Source of the DNA: Streptomyces cavernae
GTDB lineage: Bacteria > Actinomycetota > Actinomycetes > Streptomycetales > Streptomycetaceae
Length of the DNA: 64,000 nt
Reading direction: 5' to 3'
Assembly: GCF_004023625.1 (NCBI RefSeq)
Contig: NZ_RPDJ01000006.1
Span: 1-64,000 of the forward strand
In this document: positions 16,040 to 24,420 of the stretch, one piece after another
Layout of the letters: every line of letters begins with the position of its first letter
Position numbering within the stretch: position 1 is the first letter of the stretch
Notes under the pieces: model-generated
The model's database searches: none
Seen by the model: only the letters and a program-made list of their open reading frames with translations
Told to the model about the DNA's origin: nothing
Position numbers and translations under genes: made by a program

Positions 16040-17464
16040 ATGTCCAGGGAGCAACGCGGGCCGAACGAAAAACTCGGCGCCGTTCTCGCCCTCGCGGGAA
16101 TCAGCAACGCAGGCCTCGCCCGTCGCGTCAACGACCTTGGCGCACAGCGCGGTCTGACACTTCGCTACGACAAGACCTCGGTGGCGCGCTGGGTGTCGAA
16201 GGGCATGGTGCCGCAGGGTGCGGCCCCGCACCTCATCGCGGCCGCCATCGGGCAGAAACTCGGCCGCCCGGTACCGCTCCACGAGATCGGACTGGCGGAC
16301 GCGGATCCCGCACCGGAGGTCGGCCTCGCCTTCCCCAGGGACGTCGGTCAGGCGGTGAAGTCGGCCACCGAGCTGTACCGCCTCGACCTCGCCGGGCGCC
16401 GGGCCGGCGGCGGCGGCATATGGCAGTCGCTCGCCGGATCGTTCGCGGTGAGCGCGTACGCAACGCCCGCGTCACGTTGGCTGATAACCCCGGCCGACAG
16501 TTCGGTGGCGCGTGACGTGGGGCCCGCCGAGGGCAGCGGTTCGCCGCTGAAAGTCGGCCACAGCGATGTGCTGAAGCTCCGCGAGGCCGCCGAGGACGCC
16601 CGGCGCTGGGACTCCAAGTACGGCGGTGGCGACTGGCGTTCGTCGATGGTCCCCGAGTGCTTGAGGGTCGAGGCGGCGCCACTGCTGCTGGGCTCCTACT
16701 CGGACGAGGTGGGCCGGGCGCTGTTCGGTGCGAGCGCCGAACTCACCAGGCTCGCCGGCTGGATGGCTTTTGACACGGGTCAACAGGAGGCCGCCCAGCG
16801 CTACTACATCCAGGCGCTGCGGCTGGCCCGCGCGGCCGCGGACGTGCCCCTCGGCGGCTATGTCCTCGCCTCCATGTCGCTCCAGGCCACCTATCGCGGT
16901 TTCGGCGACGAGGGCGTCGACCTCGCGCAGGCCGCCGTGGAACGCAACCGGGGCCTGGCGACGGCCCGCACCATGAGTTTCTTCCGCCTCGTCGAGGCAC
17001 GCGCGCACGCGCGTGCCGGTGACGCACAGGCGGCCGGAGGGGCCCTGCGGGCCGCCGAGAGCTGGCTGGAGCGGGCCCGCGACGGCGACAACGACCCGTC
17101 CTGGCTCGGCTTCTACTCCTACGACCGGTTCGCCGCCGACGCCGCCGAGTGCTACCGCGACCTCAAGGCCCCGCGCCAGGTGCGGCGCTTCACCGAGCAG
17201 GCGCTGTCGAAGCCGACGGAGGAGTTCGTACGCTCCCACGGCCTGCGCCTGGTGGTGTCGGCGGTCGCCGAGCTGGAGTCGGGCAACCTGGACGCGGCGT
17301 GCGAGCAGGGCGTACGGGCGGTGGAGGTCGCCGGGCGCATCTCCTCGGCGCGCACCACCGAGTACGTGAAGGACCTCCTGCACCGGCTGGAGCCGTACGG
17401 CGACGAACCACGCGTGGTGGAGCTGCGGGAGCGGGCCAGGCCTCTGCTCATGGCTCCGGCTTAG
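16040..17464 (+). CDS. Sporulation-associated regulator with N-terminal helix-turn-helix and TPR-like helices
   Basis: A 474-residue protein. Residues about 1-80 form a XRE-like DNA-binding segment (GISNAGLARRVNDLG, then TSVARWVSKGMVP). The rest is an alpha-helical, Ala/Glu/Arg-rich repeat region (QRYYIQALRLARAA, ERNRGLATARTMSFFRL) typical of TPR modules that sense peptides or partners. In Streptomyces this family is annotated as sporulation-associated (SCO4114-like); a homologous architecture is common among developmental regulators, but the direct target is unknown. ATG 16040 follows GAGGGG by about 7 bases; ATG 15989 in the same frame is an alternative start. The gene is transcribed away from the asparagine-synthase-like gene. 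Confidence 0.85.
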   Translation: MSREQRGPNEKLGAVLALAGISNAGLARRVNDLGAQRGLTLRYDKTSVARWVSKGMVPQGAAPHLIAAAIGQKLGRPVPLHEIGLADADPAPEVGLAFPRDVGQAVKSATELYRLDLAGRRAGGGGIWQSLAGSFAVSAYATPASRWLITPADSSVARDVGPAEGSGSPLKVGHSDVLKLREAAEDARRWDSKYGGGDWRSSMVPECLRVEAAPLLLGSYSDEVGRALFGASAELTRLAGWMAFDTGQQEAAQRYYIQALRLARAAADVPLGGYVLASMSLQATYRGFGDEGVDLAQAAVERNRGLATARTMSFFRLVEARAHARAGDAQAAGGALRAAESWLERARDGDNDPSWLGFYSYDRFAADAAECYRDLKAPRQVRRFTEQALSKPTEEFVRSHGLRLVVSAVAELESGNLDAACEQGVRAVEVAGRISSARTTEYVKDLLHRLEPYGDEPRVVELRERARPLLMAPA

Positions 17465-17486
17465 GGGTCCCGTGGCTCGGGCGCGG

Positions 17487-17560
17487 GGGTATCCATGGCC
17501 CGGGCTCGGGGTGCCCATGGTTCGGGCGCAGGGTATCCATGGCCCGGGCTCGGGGTGCCC
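17487..17560. repeat. 30-base direct repeat, 44-base period
   Basis: Two identical 30-base units (17487-17516 and 17531-17560) with a CCATGG core, followed by degenerate relatives to about 17620. They fill the gap after the stop of the sporulation-associated gene. No coding function. Confidence 0.75.
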
Positions 17561-17751
17561 GTGATTCGGGCTTGGGCGTGCCGATGGCTCCGGCAGAGGG
17601 GTCCCCATGGCTCCGGCTCCTCCTTCGGGGGCCGGGGCCTTCCGGGGCCTTCGGGGGCCAGGGCATTGACTCCAGGTGACCGGCCGTGTTCCACGGGTTT
17701 GAGCGCACTGTCAGTGGCGCAGTGCACTATCGAAGCCGGGAGGTGGACACG

Positions 17752-18963
17752 GTGCGGCAGAAGATCGCTCACGACTGTGACGCGCTGGTGATCGGCGGCG
17801 GGATCGTCGGTCTGTCGACGGCGTACGCGATCACCCGGGCCGCGCCGGGCACACGGGTGACGGTGCTGGAGAAGGAGCCGGGCCCCGCCCACCACCAGAC
17901 GGGCCGCAACAGCGGAGTGATCCACAGCGGCATCTACTACCGACCGGGCTCCCTCAAGGCCCGCTACGCCGTCCGGGGCGCCGCCGAGATGGTCAAGTTC
18001 TGCGCCGAGTACGGCATCGCCCACGCCGTCACCGGCAAGCTGATCGTCGCCACCGAGCGCTCCGAGCTGCCCCGGCTGCACTCCCTCGTCCAGCGCGGCC
18101 GGGAGAACGGCATCCCGGTGCGGGAGCTGGGCCCCGCCCAGATCGCGGAGTACGAGCCGGAGGTACGGGGCCTCGCCGCGATCCACGTCGGCACGACCGG
18201 GATCTGCGACTTCGCGGCGGTGGCCCGGCAGCTGGCGGAGTCCTCCGGGGCGGAGATCCGGTACGGGGCGGACGTCGTACAGGTCGACCGTCGCCGCGAC
18301 CTCGGAGTCGCCGTCCGCACGGCCGACGGGGACGTGGTGCGCGGACGGGTCCTGGTGAACTGCGCCGGGCTGCACTGCGACGAGGTGGCGCGGCTGACCG
18401 GGGACGACGCCGGGGCGCGGATCATCCCCTTCCGCGGCGAGTACTACTCCCTGCGGCGGCCGGAACTGGTGCGCGGCCTGGTGTATCCGGTTCCGGACCC
18501 GGCGTTCCCGTTCCTCGGAGTACATCTGACCCGCGGGATCGACGGGGGCGTCCACGTCGGGCCGAACGCGGTGCCGGCGCTGGCCCGCGAGGGCTACGGG
18601 TGGCGGACCGTGCGCCCCCGGGAGCTGGGGGCGGCGCTCGCCTGGCCGGGGGCGTGGCGGATGGCGCGCCGGCACTGGCGCTACGGGGCCGGAGAGGTCC
18701 GGCGCTCGCTGTCCCGGGCCGCGTTCACACAGGCGGTGCGGCGGCTGCTGCCCGCCGTCGCGCCGGACGACCTCGTCCCCGCGCCGGCCGGAGTGCGGGC
18801 CCAGGCCGTTCTTCGTGACGGGACCTTGGTGGACGACTTCCTGATCGAGGAGGGGCCGCGGGCGGTGCACGTCCTGAACGCCCCCTCACCGGCCGCCACG
18901 GCCTCGCTGCCCATCGGGCGGGAGGTGGGGCGGAGGGTGCTGGCTGCGCTGGGGCGGGTGTGA
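17752..18963 (+). CDS. lhgO: L-2-hydroxyglutarate oxidase / dehydrogenase (FAD-dependent)
   Basis: A 403-residue DAO-fold flavoenzyme that oxidises L-2-hydroxyglutarate to 2-oxoglutarate, clearing a side product of malate dehydrogenase and returning electrons to the respiratory chain. The N-terminal FAD motif is ALVIGGGIVGLSTAYA; the family-typical HQTGRNSGVIHSGIYY follows at about residues 47-62, and NAPSPAATASLPIG near the end is also typical of LhgO. Start GTG 17752 lies 8 bases after GGGAGG. Length matches LhgO of E. coli (about 420). Stands alone upstream of trmB, separated from it by a tandem repeat. Confidence 0.88.
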   Translation: MRQKIAHDCDALVIGGGIVGLSTAYAITRAAPGTRVTVLEKEPGPAHHQTGRNSGVIHSGIYYRPGSLKARYAVRGAAEMVKFCAEYGIAHAVTGKLIVATERSELPRLHSLVQRGRENGIPVRELGPAQIAEYEPEVRGLAAIHVGTTGICDFAAVARQLAESSGAEIRYGADVVQVDRRRDLGVAVRTADGDVVRGRVLVNCAGLHCDEVARLTGDDAGARIIPFRGEYYSLRRPELVRGLVYPVPDPAFPFLGVHLTRGIDGGVHVGPNAVPALAREGYGWRTVRPRELGAALAWPGAWRMARRHWRYGAGEVRRSLSRAAFTQAVRRLLPAVAPDDLVPAPAGVRAQAVLRDGTLVDDFLIEEGPRAVHVLNAPSPAATASLPIGREVGRRVLAALGRV

Positions 18964-19162
18964 CGATGCCGCCACGGCCAGGCCGAGGAGCGGAGGAGGA
19001 TCGGTACGCCAGGGAACACACCGCGGCCCGACGAACCTGAGGGCGAGGGCGCCGGGGACGGGATCTGTTCCCCCACCCCGCACCAAGCCGGACCTCCGCC
19101 CGCCAGGGAACACACCCCGCCCCGACGAACCTGTCCGCCCGGCCAAGGTCCAGGCCCCGGCC
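18964..19162. other. GC-rich gap with degenerate duplicate, lhgO / trmB
   Basis: Holds a degenerate direct duplicate (CAGGGAACACACC near 19011 and 19105, each followed by a GACGAACCTG block). No gene is supported. Confidence 0.5.
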
Positions 19163-19313
19163 GGACGAATCCGCCCGGCAGGACCAGCCCCGACCGGACG
19201 AATCCGCCCGGCAGGACCAGCCCCGACCGGACGAATCCGCCCGGCAGGACCAGCCCCGACCGGACGAATCCGCCCGGCAGGACCAGCCCCGACCGGAGGA
19301 ATCCGCAGGGCCG
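19163..19313. repeat. 33-base minisatellite, 4 copies plus partial
   Basis: Four near-identical 33-base units start at 19163, 19196, 19229 and 19262, each beginning GGACGAATCC, with a fifth degenerate half unit to 19313. Spacers are absent and the units are contiguous, so it is not a CRISPR. It ends directly at the -10 of trmB; copy number could alter the upstream promoter region. Confidence 0.9.
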
Positions 19314-19319
19314 TAAAAT
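19314..19319 (+). promoter_or_regulatory. -10 element of trmB (leaderless promoter)
   Basis: TAAAAT at 19314-19319 places the transcription start around 19326-19330, on or next to the GTG start codon at 19330. No Shine-Dalgarno precedes the start, so a leaderless mRNA is likely. The -35 region falls in the tandem repeat and is weak. Confidence 0.6.
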
Positions 19320-19329
19320 CGGACTCACT

Positions 19330-20133
19330 GTGTCTGATGTGTCTGACTCCCGCCCCAGCCCCGCCCTGCCGAGCCGCCCTCGCGCCAAGGGCGAGCCCCG
19401 CTTTCCCGACGGCCCGAAGGCCGACCCCGCAGGCGCGCACTTCGAGCGACGGATCCGGAGCTTCCAGCCTCGGCGCAGCCGGGTCACCCACGGCCAGGCC
19501 GACGCGCTGCAGCGGCTCTGGCCGAAATGGGGCCTCGACATCGACGGCCGGCACACGCTCGACCTCACGGAGCTGTTCGGCAACACCAACCCCGTCGTGC
19601 TGGAGATCGGCTTCGGCATGGGCGAGGCCACCGCGCAGATGGCCGCCGCGGATCCCGGGACCGGGATCCTCGCCGTCGACGTCCACACCCCGGGCCAGGG
19701 CAACCTGCTCAATCTCGCGGACCGGAACGGCTTGTCCAACATCCGGGTGGCCAACGGCGACGCGATCATCCTGCTGCGCGAGATGCTCACGCCGGACTCG
19801 CTCGACGGACTGCGCGTCTACTTCCCGGACCCCTGGCCCAAGAAGCGCCACCACAAGCGCCGGCTGATCCAGCCGGAGTTCCTCACCCTCGCGGCCTCCC
19901 GGCTCAGGCCGGGCGCGCTGGTGCACTGCGCCACGGACTGGGAACCGTACGCCCAACAGATGCTCGAAGTGCTGACCGGGCACCCGGAGTTCGAGAACAC
20001 CCGCCCCGACGGCGGATACGCACCGAGGCCGGACTTCAGACCCCTGACCCGTTTCGAAAGCCAGGGCCTGGACAAAGGCCATGTAGTGCACGACCTGCTC
20101 TTCCGGCGGATCGCGCACACAGCAGACAGCTGA
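19330..20133 (+). CDS. trmB: tRNA (guanine-N7-)-methyltransferase
   Basis: A 267-residue SAM-dependent enzyme that makes m7G46 in the variable loop of tRNAs. The SAM-binding VLEIGFGMGEAT motif is at about residues 90-101 and the diagnostic YFPDPWPKKRHHKRRL loop at about 165-180; both are intact. The N-terminal 40 residues are a charged extension common in actinobacteria. Start GTG at 19330 lacks a ribosome-binding site, fitting the leaderless promoter. Corresponds to SCO4111. Confidence 0.95.
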   Translation: MSDVSDSRPSPALPSRPRAKGEPRFPDGPKADPAGAHFERRIRSFQPRRSRVTHGQADALQRLWPKWGLDIDGRHTLDLTELFGNTNPVVLEIGFGMGEATAQMAAADPGTGILAVDVHTPGQGNLLNLADRNGLSNIRVANGDAIILLREMLTPDSLDGLRVYFPDPWPKKRHHKRRLIQPEFLTLAASRLRPGALVHCATDWEPYAQQMLEVLTGHPEFENTRPDGGYAPRPDFRPLTRFESQGLDKGHVVHDLLFRRIAHTADS

Positions 20134-20373
20134 CCAGCGAACAGCCCACCGGCTGACCACCCCACCGGCCCACCAGCCCATGGGCTCACGGCCTCAAGGC
20201 CTCAAGGGCCAACCACCTCACCGCCTCACCACCTGAACACCTCACCACCTGACACCGCACCAGCTGAACACCCGTACAGCGTCCCACCCCGGTCGAGCAC
20301 ACCGGCGGCAGTGCCGACGAAGCCGCCTCACACACGACACAACGCACCGTCGCGGTCAACACCGCTCCCTCGT

Positions 20374-20379
20374 TAGGGT
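20374..20379 (+). promoter_or_regulatory. -10 element of the prsW-like gene (leaderless promoter)
   Basis: TAGGGT at 20374-20379 ends eight bases before the GTG start at 20387 and no Shine-Dalgarno is present. The preceding 20134-20370 is low-complexity sequence rich in CACC/ACCT units. Confidence 0.5.
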
Positions 20380-20386
20380 CATTGCT

Positions 20387-21814
20387 GTGGCCACCTGTCC
20401 CCCTCACGCGACACCCCACGCCTTCACCGGCGGCGGGGCCGTACCCCGGCACGCTCACTGGTGGCAACGTCGATGGGTGCGCTACGGCGGGCTGAGCGTC
20501 CTGCTCGCCCTGTCCGGTCTGGTGATCCTGGCCCTCGTCCGCGAACAGACCGGAACGGACGGCTTCCTGGTCGGCCTGAGTCTCGCGGTGCTGCCCGTGC
20601 CGCTGCTCGTCGCAGCCTTCCGCTGGCTGGACGGGGTGAGGCCCGGCCCCTGGCGGAACCTGCTGTTCTCCTTCGCCTGGGGAGCGTGCGCCGCGGCGCT
20701 GATAGCCATCGTGGCCAACAGCTTCGCGACCAGATGGATCGAGACGGCCACCGCCGACCGCAGCAGCGCGGACACCCTGGGAGCCACCGTCATCGCGCCG
20801 ATCGTGGAGGAGTCCGCGAAGGCCGCCGCGGTGCTACTCGTGTTCCTGTTCCGCAGACGGGATTTCAGCGGCATCGTCGACGGAATGGTGATAGCGGGCG
20901 TCACGGCCACCGGGTTCGCCTTCACCGAGAACATCCTCTACCTCGGAACGGCCTTCGGCACCGACCAGTTGAGCGGTGATCACGGGCTCGCCTCGATGAC
21001 GGCGGCGACCTTCTTCGTGCGGGTGGTGATGTCGCCGTTCGCGCATCCGCTGTTCACCGTGCTCACCGGCATCGGGTTCGGCATCGCCGCGCTGTCGGGC
21101 GACCGGCAGCACTTACGGAGGGTGCTGCCGCCCCTCGGCGGGCTGCTGCTCGCGATGGGGATGCACTCCGTGTGGAACGGGTCATCCACGTTCGGGGACT
21201 ACGGGTTCTTCGCCGTCTACCTCGCGTTCATGGTGCCGGCGTTCGGGCTGCTGAGCTGGCTGGCGATCTGGACGCGACACCGCGAACTGCGAACGGTCCG
21301 CGAGGAGTTGCCGGCCTATGTGATGGCGGGCTGGCTGCTGCCGCCCGAGCCGTCGGCGCTGGGGTCGATGAAGGCCAGGCGGCTGGCCCGGGAGTTCGCG
21401 ACGCACCACGGCGGCAAGGCCGCGGGACGCGAGGTCGCCGAGTACGAGGCGTACGCCACGTCGCTCGCCTTCCTGCGGCGCAGGGGACGCCGCGGCCGGG
21501 CCGGCGCCGACTTCGTCGTACGGGAACGGGAGTTGCTCACCGAGCTGTGGAACCGCCGCGAGACGGCCCGCCCGGCCCTGGCTTACGGGGCCAGGGCGAC
21601 GACCCCGTTCGTGGGTATGCCGCCCCCGTGGCCGCTGTACGGGCAGATGATGCCGCTCCACGGGCCGGGTGTGCTGCCGTACGGGCCGGGGGATCGAGCC
21701 CCGCTGTACGGACAGCCGCCGACACCGTACGGGCAGGCCCCAGCGCCGTACGGGCAGCCGCTGTACGGGCAGCCGGTGTCCCACCCGGCGGCGTACAACC
21801 CGTACCGGACCTGA
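20387..21814 (+). CDS. PrsW-family intramembrane metalloprotease
   Basis: A 475-residue polytopic membrane protein. Eight or so hydrophobic segments span about residues 30-305. The PrsW family signature is present: EE in IVEESAKAAAV (about 144-154), the helix with GFAFTENILY (about 186-195), and two His motifs, PFAHPLF (about 224) and GMHSVWNG (about 258), which together form the proposed active site in the membrane. Founding members cleave anti-sigma factors at site 1; no substrate is identified here, though the fused sigma/anti-sigma protein 10 kb away is a candidate worth noting. The C-terminal tail (about 400-475) is Pro/Tyr/Gly-rich with YGQP-type repeats, a cytoplasmic low-complexity extension. 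Start GTG at 20387 is consistent with leaderless transcription. Confidence 0.85.
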   Translation: MATCPPHATPHAFTGGGAVPRHAHWWQRRWVRYGGLSVLLALSGLVILALVREQTGTDGFLVGLSLAVLPVPLLVAAFRWLDGVRPGPWRNLLFSFAWGACAAALIAIVANSFATRWIETATADRSSADTLGATVIAPIVEESAKAAAVLLVFLFRRRDFSGIVDGMVIAGVTATGFAFTENILYLGTAFGTDQLSGDHGLASMTAATFFVRVVMSPFAHPLFTVLTGIGFGIAALSGDRQHLRRVLPPLGGLLLAMGMHSVWNGSSTFGDYGFFAVYLAFMVPAFGLLSWLAIWTRHRELRTVREELPAYVMAGWLLPPEPSALGSMKARRLAREFATHHGGKAAGREVAEYEAYATSLAFLRRRGRRGRAGADFVVRERELLTELWNRRETARPALAYGARATTPFVGMPPPWPLYGQMMPLHGPGVLPYGPGDRAPLYGQPPTPYGQAPAPYGQPLYGQPVSHPAAYNPYRT

Positions 21815-21840
21815 GGCCCACCCGAGACGCACGGCGCCGG

Positions 21841-22785
21841 TCAGGCGGAAGCCCGCGTCAGCTCGGCGAGTTCGTCGTCCTTCAGGGTCAGGTCCGCCAC
21901 CGCCAGCAGTGCGGGAAGCTGTTCCACCGTGCGGGCCGAAGCGATGGGCGCCGCAACCGTCGGCTGGGCGGCCAGCCAGGCCAGGGCCACCGTGGCCACT
22001 TCCGCGCCCCGCTCCTCGGCTATCCGGTCCAGGGCCGCGAGGACCCGTACGCCGCGCTCGGTCTGCAGGTGCTCGCCCGCGCCGGCGGCCCGGGGGCTGT
22101 CCACCTTCGCACCGGGGCGGTATTTGCCCGTCAGGAAGCCCGAAGCCAGCGCGTAGTAGGGGACGGCGGCCAGGCCCCCGCGGGAGGCGATGTCCTGGAG
22201 CGGGCCCTCGTAGGTGTCGCGCGAGACCAGGTTGTAGTGCGGCTGCAGCGCCACATAGCGGGCCACGCCCTCGCGGTCGGAGAAGTCCAGGGACTCCTGG
22301 AGGCGACCGGCGCTGATGTTGGACGCGGCGATCGCGCGGACCTTGCCCTCGCGCACCAGCCCGTCCAGCACGGTGAGGATCTCCTCGACCGGCACCGACG
22401 GGTCGTCGTAGTGCGTGTAGTAGAGATCGATGTAGTCGGTACGCAGACGACGCAGGGACTCTTCGGCCGCCGCCCTGACCGTGTTCGCCGACAGGCCCTT
22501 GTGGTCGGGATGCGCCCCCACCTTGGTGGCGACGACGACTTCGGAGCGGTTGCCGCGGGCAGCCAGCCAGTTGCCGAGGACGGTCTCCGACTCACCGCCC
22601 CGGTTGCCCGGCGCCCAGGCGGAGTAGACGTCGGCGGTGTCGACGAAGTTGCCGCCCGCGGCGGTGTAGGCGTCGAGCACCGCGAAGGACTGCGCCTCGT
22701 CGGCGGTCCAGCCGAACACGTTGCCGCCCAGGCTGAGTGGGAAGACCTCGAGTTCTGAGGAGCCGAGTGTGCGAAGAGAAGTCAT
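21841..22785 (-). CDS. Aldo/keto reductase
   Basis: A 314-residue TIM-barrel oxidoreductase that reduces aldehydes or ketones with NADPH. The catalytic tetrad is recognisable: Asp in FVDTADVYSAWA (about 46-57) with Tyr nearby, Lys in VVVATKVGAHPD (about 78), and His in YYTHYDDPSV (about 115). The cofactor-binding GRLQES and PIASARTVEQL segments are also present. Start ATG at 22785 gives a standard N-terminus (MTSLRTLGSSELEVFPLSLG); upstream codons in frame run into the next gene's 3' end and are not real. The physiological substrate is unknown. Confidence 0.9.
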   Translation of the reverse strand: MTSLRTLGSSELEVFPLSLGGNVFGWTADEAQSFAVLDAYTAAGGNFVDTADVYSAWAPGNRGGESETVLGNWLAARGNRSEVVVATKVGAHPDHKGLSANTVRAAAEESLRRLRTDYIDLYYTHYDDPSVPVEEILTVLDGLVREGKVRAIAASNISAGRLQESLDFSDREGVARYVALQPHYNLVSRDTYEGPLQDIASRGGLAAVPYYALASGFLTGKYRPGAKVDSPRAAGAGEHLQTERGVRVLAALDRIAEERGAEVATVALAWLAAQPTVAAPIASARTVEQLPALLAVADLTLKDDELAELTRASA

Positions 22786-22864
22786 GCTCAGGTTCAGCGT
22801 GCGCGGAGAGGCCGGCATTCCGCCGAAGCGGCACCAGCCTCCCCGTGCGACGAAATCTTCACAT

Positions 22865-23917
22865 TCAGGGGTTGAGGCCCTTGCTCCGCAGCCACGCCAT
22901 CGGGTCGATGCCCGAGGAGGCCCCGCCCGGGTGGACCTCCATGTGCAGATGGGCTCCGGTGACGTTCCCGGTCGCGCCCACGCGGCCGATGACATCGCCC
23001 GTGTTGACCTTCTGGCCCACGCTGACGTTGATGGAGGACTGATGGGCCATCCACACCTCGGTGCCGTCTTCCAGCGTGAGGACCGTGAGGTAGCCGTAGG
23101 AGCCGCTCCAGCCCGCCTGGGTGATCGTGCCGCTGTGGACGGCCTTGATGGGCGTGCCGGACGGGGCCGCGAAGTCGAGGCCCGTGTGATAGCCGGACGA
23201 CCACAGGGCGCCGGACTGCCCGAAGGTCGAGGTGATCGTGTACGAGGAGGTCGGCAGCGAGAAGCTCTTGGAGAGTTCGGCGAGGCGCTTGGCCTCGGCC
23301 TCCTGCCTGGCCTCCTCCTCCGCCTTCTCCTTGGCGGCGGCGGCCTTCTCAGCCTCGGCCTTCTGCAGCGCCTCGGCGTCCGCGGCGGCCTTGTTCACGG
23401 CGGCCTGCTCGGCCGCCTGCTGGATCGCGGCGTCGGCCTGGTCCTGCTGGCGCTCGGCCTGGGCCATGATCCGCGCCCGCAGTGCCTCGCCCGCGTCGGC
23501 GTTGCCCTGCTCGGTCTCGGGGGTGGTCACACTCACCTGGGTGAGCGGAGTGGTGGACTCCTCGGACTCCTTGGGCTCGTCGTCCTCGTCGGAGATCAGT
23601 GAGCCCACGCCCGGCATGGAAGCCAGGTCGGGCATCGAGATCGCCACCGGTGCCTTGCCGCTCTGCGCGGAGGCCATCCCGCCACCGCCGACGGCGGCTA
23701 TGACGCCGACACCGAGGATCGTGGAGCTACGGGCGAGCCCTCCACCGCGCTGCTTGGCGACGCGGTGCCGGCCACGGACCGGGCGGACGGTCTCCGCGGT
23801 GGGGTTCCATTCCTCCCACGTCTCCCCGTCGCCGTCGCCCTGCCGTCCGAAGACGAAGGCGGTTTGCGTGTCGTTGGGCGCGAACGAGGTAGCGGAACCA
23901 GGCCGGTTTGACGCCAC
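22865..23917 (-). CDS. M23 (LytM-type) cell-wall peptidase with coiled coil
   Basis: A 350-residue protein. A charged N-terminus is followed by a hydrophobic segment at about 63-85 (TILGVGVIAAVGGGGMASAQ), acting as signal or anchor, then an acidic region, a long Ala/Glu/Gln/Lys coiled coil (about 155-225), and a C-terminal M23 domain (about 240-345). Zinc ligands are present: HTGLDF and HLHMEV. The enzyme is expected to cut peptide crosslinks outside the membrane. Start GTG 23917 follows AGGAG by 9 bases. The transcript leader holds a c-di-AMP riboswitch, so expression is tied to this second messenger, as known for other Streptomyces cell-wall hydrolase genes such as rpfA. Confidence 0.92.
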   Translation of the reverse strand: MASNRPGSATSFAPNDTQTAFVFGRQGDGDGETWEEWNPTAETVRPVRGRHRVAKQRGGGLARSSTILGVGVIAAVGGGGMASAQSGKAPVAISMPDLASMPGVGSLISDEDDEPKESEESTTPLTQVSVTTPETEQGNADAGEALRARIMAQAERQQDQADAAIQQAAEQAAVNKAAADAEALQKAEAEKAAAAKEKAEEEARQEAEAKRLAELSKSFSLPTSSYTITSTFGQSGALWSSGYHTGLDFAAPSGTPIKAVHSGTITQAGWSGSYGYLTVLTLEDGTEVWMAHQSSINVSVGQKVNTGDVIGRVGATGNVTGAHLHMEVHPGGASSGIDPMAWLRSKGLNP

Positions 23918-23944
23918 GTGGGCGTACTCCTTTCCTTCCTTCTC

Positions 23945-24098
23945 GCCTACCGGGTTAGCTGACGGGTTCGGAGCAGGAAGGTCTCCTACGCGCGTCAATC
24001 ACGGTGTCTCCACCGCAAAATCCGCCCGATTCACCCCAAGTTGGTGGTTCCCCGGTTCCCTTGCGGGATTCGGCGCATGAGCACGGAGCCGCCTCTTG
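23945..24098 (-). ncRNA. c-di-AMP riboswitch (ydaO/yuaA type)
   Basis: The minus strand contains the conserved ydaO core in order: GCCGAATCC, GGGGAACCA, TTGGGGTGAAT, TAGGAGACC, CTGCTCCGAACCCG and GTCAGCTAACCCGGTAGGCG. It is the standard aptamer directly upstream of a LytM peptidase, with the ribosome site of that gene shortly after it. In Streptomyces and other actinobacteria such elements are known to switch genes off when c-di-AMP is high. The exact ends are approximate. Confidence 0.92.
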
Positions 24099-24420
24099 TG
24101 ACGGCTGGGACGACCGCGCTGCGTTATCGAACGTTAATAGACGTTGGTAGTGGATTCCAAGCGGTTGCTCTTGATCATTAAGGCAGTTTGGCCTGCACGA
24201 AGGGGTCATGCGGGGCCCAAACCGGGCGAGTTGACCTTGATGCGGCGTTCCAAATTCTTGTGACGGTGTGTCAGTTGTTATGCAGAGGGCGGTCGTTCAC
24301 TCACGGGGAGTGATGGATTCAGGGCATGCGAAGGTCGCGTGAAGGTCGCGTGCCAATGAATACGGCGGCCGACGCCCGTTGTCTCAGCCGCGAGGGCTTT
24401 CGGCGCGGATGTGGCCTTTC
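24099..24420. other. Upstream region of the riboswitch
   Basis: Gene-free. It must carry the promoter of the riboswitch transcript; the minus strand has TTGGAA (24155-24160) and TATTAA (24134-24139) 15 bases apart, a weak candidate. The stretch at 24110-24260 is unusually AT-rich for this genome, as expected for a promoter. Confidence 0.4.

Noticed and set aside
13283..17464. Lasso-peptide cluster
   Set aside because: The asparagine-synthase-like protein resembles a lasso cyclase in layout, but no precursor peptide, RiPP recognition element or B2 protease is near and its active-site motifs are altered.
19163..19313. CRISPR array
   Set aside because: Units are contiguous 33-base repeats without spacers and there are no cas genes in the window.
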